Shown here piece after piece: positions 5,566 to 6,173 of a DNA stretch of 6,173 nucleotides. Source of the stretch: Actinomycetes bacterium (lineage in GTDB: Bacteria; Actinomycetota; Coriobacteriia; Coriobacteriales; Coriobacteriaceae); assembly GCA_023441725.1 (NCBI GenBank), contig JAEZNV010000195.1, positions 1-6,173 of the forward strand, read 5' to 3'. Each line of letters starts with the position of its first letter. Position 1 is the first letter of the stretch. The notes under the pieces were generated by a model. The model saw only the letters and a list, made by a program, of their open reading frames with translations. It had not been told where the DNA came from and ran no database searches. A program made the position numbers and the translations under genes.

Positions 5566-5886
5566 ATGGGATCTGAGGGCTTTTTTGAACGGGTGTACGA
5601 GGTAGTCGAGCAGATCCCTGAGGGGATGGTCGCCACGTATGGTCAGGTGGCGCTGCTTGCCGGTCGTCCACGAAGTGCGCGGTACGTGGGGTATGCCCTG
5701 CATAGCAATCCGCGCCCCGGCGAGATTCCCTGTCACCGCGTGGTGTTTGCCGATGGCCGCATTTGCGAGGGCTTTGCGTTTGGCGGCCCCGATGCTCAGC
5801 GCGAACTATTGCTGGGGGAGGGCGTGATGTTTGTCGACCCCATGCACGTCGACTTGGTCGCCTGTCGCTGGTCAGCAGGGCTCTAG
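5566..5886 (+). CDS. MGMT/Ogt family protein, minimal alkyltransferase domain (PCHR active site)
   Basis: 106-residue protein consisting only of the C-terminal DNA-binding/active-site domain of O6-alkylguanine-DNA alkyltransferases. Full-length Ogt or MGMT is about 160-210 residues, so the N-terminal ribonuclease-H-like domain is absent. Seen: an HTH-like stretch TYGQVALLAGRPRSARYVGYA (24-44), with Tyr25 and the Arg39 finger; the hinge Asn48; the active-site motif IPCHRVV with Cys56; and EGFAFGGPDAQRELLLGEGV (68-87), matching the lid/helix that follows the active site. Because Cys56 is kept (alkyltransferase-like proteins have Trp or Ala), true methyl-acceptor activity is possible, but lesion-flagging without transfer is an alternative. 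AAAGGAG (5552-5558) precedes the ATG by 7 bases; an ATG at 5561 is out of frame and too close. It sits between hairpin copies C and D and has no clear promoter of its own. Transcription by read-through from degV is likely. Confidence 0.9.
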   Translation: MGSEGFFERVYEVVEQIPEGMVATYGQVALLAGRPRSARYVGYALHSNPRPGEIPCHRVVFADGRICEGFAFGGPDAQRELLLGEGVMFVDPMHVDLVACRWSAGL

Positions 5887-5902
5887 CGGCTCTGCCGTGG
5901 CC

Positions 5903-5943
5903 AAAACCACCACAAAGGTGCCTGTCCCCTTTGTGGTGGTTTT
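5903..5943 (+). terminator. Hairpin copy D (loop inverted, otherwise identical to copy A)
   Basis: AAAACCACCACAAAGG (5903-5918) pairs perfectly with CCTTTGTGGTGGTTTT (5928-5943), a 16-bp stem with loop TGCCTGTCC. Read on the minus strand it is identical to copy A over all 41 bases. It starts 16 bases after the alkyltransferase-like stop and is placed to terminate that gene. Confidence 0.75.
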
Positions 5944-5963
5944 CCGTTGTAGGTTTACCGGGG

Positions 5964-5996
5964 TTAACTTATGGAGACGATGTGTTGGCGTATATT
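5964..5996 (+). promoter_or_regulatory. Weak putative promoter for the right-edge transcript
   Basis: TATATT (5991-5996) matches the -10 consensus at five of six positions. The best -35 candidate, TTAACT (5964-5969), is four of six but 21 bases away, longer than the usual 16-18. Initiation would be near 6003, ahead of a strongly structured region. Confidence is limited by the spacing. Confidence 0.35.
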
Positions 5997-6002
5997 CTCG
6001 CC

Positions 6003-6173
6003 AGAAAGTAAACCACGGTGAACTATATTGGTTTCAGCAACGGAGTAGGCAATAGGCGATGAAAAAGCCTGCCCTGTTGAGTTTGATTCGCATTCCTCCC
6101 CTCTGTGCGATTCAACGGTGTACTTCGGGAACAGGCCCGCTGGCAACTAACTGCCAGCGGGCCTGTTCCTGTT
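6003..6173 (+). ncRNA. Structured leader or small RNA at the right window edge, class unknown
   Basis: No family-like coding sequence is visible here; instead hairpins follow one another. AAACCA (6010-6015) pairs with TGGTTT (6029-6034). GGC+AGGC (6048-6057) pairs with GCCT+GCC (6067-6073). TTGA-T-TCGCA (6083-6092) pairs with TGCGA-T-TCAA (6106-6115). A long terminal hairpin follows (6126-6171). CCTGTT (6073-6078) is complementary to AACAGG (6130-6135) in the left arm of that terminal hairpin, so an antiterminator-type fold excludes it. This suggests a riboswitch or attenuator for a gene beyond the window, or a stand-alone small RNA. It does not match the 6S, SRP, T-box or common riboswitch motifs I know. 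Confidence 0.4.
6126..6173 (+). terminator. 18-bp perfect hairpin at the right edge, probable terminator or attenuator
   Basis: Bases 6128-6145 pair without error with 6152-6169 around the loop ACTAAC; G6127-T6170 (wobble) and C6126-G6171 extend it to 20 pairs. The stem is GC-rich (GGCCCGCTGGCA core). The window ends two bases later, so the presence of a full U-tract cannot be confirmed; the visible tail is CCTGTT. Confidence 0.6.

Noticed and set aside
6081..6116. CRISPR repeat or tracrRNA-like segment starting GTTTGA and ending TTCAAC
   Set aside because: Single occurrence, no spacer-repeat periodicity and no cas gene nearby; better explained as an RNA hairpin.
6117..6130. T-box core in the right-edge leader (GGTGTACTTCGGG)
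   Set aside because: Lacks the TGGN bulge and following CCGCG; the match is superficial.

Overview
The window (6,173 bases) has the GC-rich codon use and strong purine-rich ribosome binding sites of a gut actinobacterium. Gene content and the repeat style suggest a Coriobacteriia member, probably Collinsella or a relative. This placement comes from recollection of such genomes, not from a search. All genes I can support lie on the + strand, and long minus-strand open frames are antisense shadows.

Layout. (1) 1-1022: C-terminal two thirds of an LctP/LldP-type lactate permease that enters from the left edge. (2) 1022-1125: a cluster of palindromic repeats, then a 16-bp perfect palindrome at 1184-1199 in the upstream region of the next gene. 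(3) 1274-2944: ATP-dependent phosphoenolpyruvate carboxykinase (pckA), with all catalytic motifs intact. (4) 2959-3001: first copy of a 41-nt hairpin, followed by a promoter and a structured leader with its own terminator-like hairpin. (5) 3172-3891: free-standing B3/B4 (PheT-like) domain protein. (6) 3918-3958: second hairpin copy. (7) 4062-4511 and 4631-5485: a MarR-family regulator and a DegV/FakB-type fatty-acid-binding protein. (8) 5496-5538: third hairpin copy. (9) 5566-5886: a minimal alkylguanine-alkyltransferase-like protein that keeps the PCHR active site. (10) 5903-5943: fourth hairpin copy. (11) 5964-6173: a putative promoter and a highly structured transcript start ending in an 18-bp perfect hairpin at the right edge.

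How it fits together. Lactate permease and PEP carboxykinase are both compatible with three- and four-carbon acid metabolism, but their separate signals suggest separate transcription units. The MarR-DegV pair is a plausible regulator/lipid-carrier module. The B3/B4 protein and the alkyltransferase-like protein look like single-gene units, each closed by the shared hairpin.

The most striking non-coding signal is a set of four near-identical hairpins, each 11-26 nt after a stop codon and alternating in loop orientation along the window. They look like REP-type mobile palindromes that now serve as intrinsic terminators. A second palindromic family after the permease shares a GGGGAC-type core. 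Two leaders (before the B3/B4 gene and at the right edge) show mutually exclusive RNA pairings and could be undescribed attenuators or small RNAs. I see no CRISPR array, tRNA, rRNA, transposase or phage gene. No gap between genes exceeds 300 bases.
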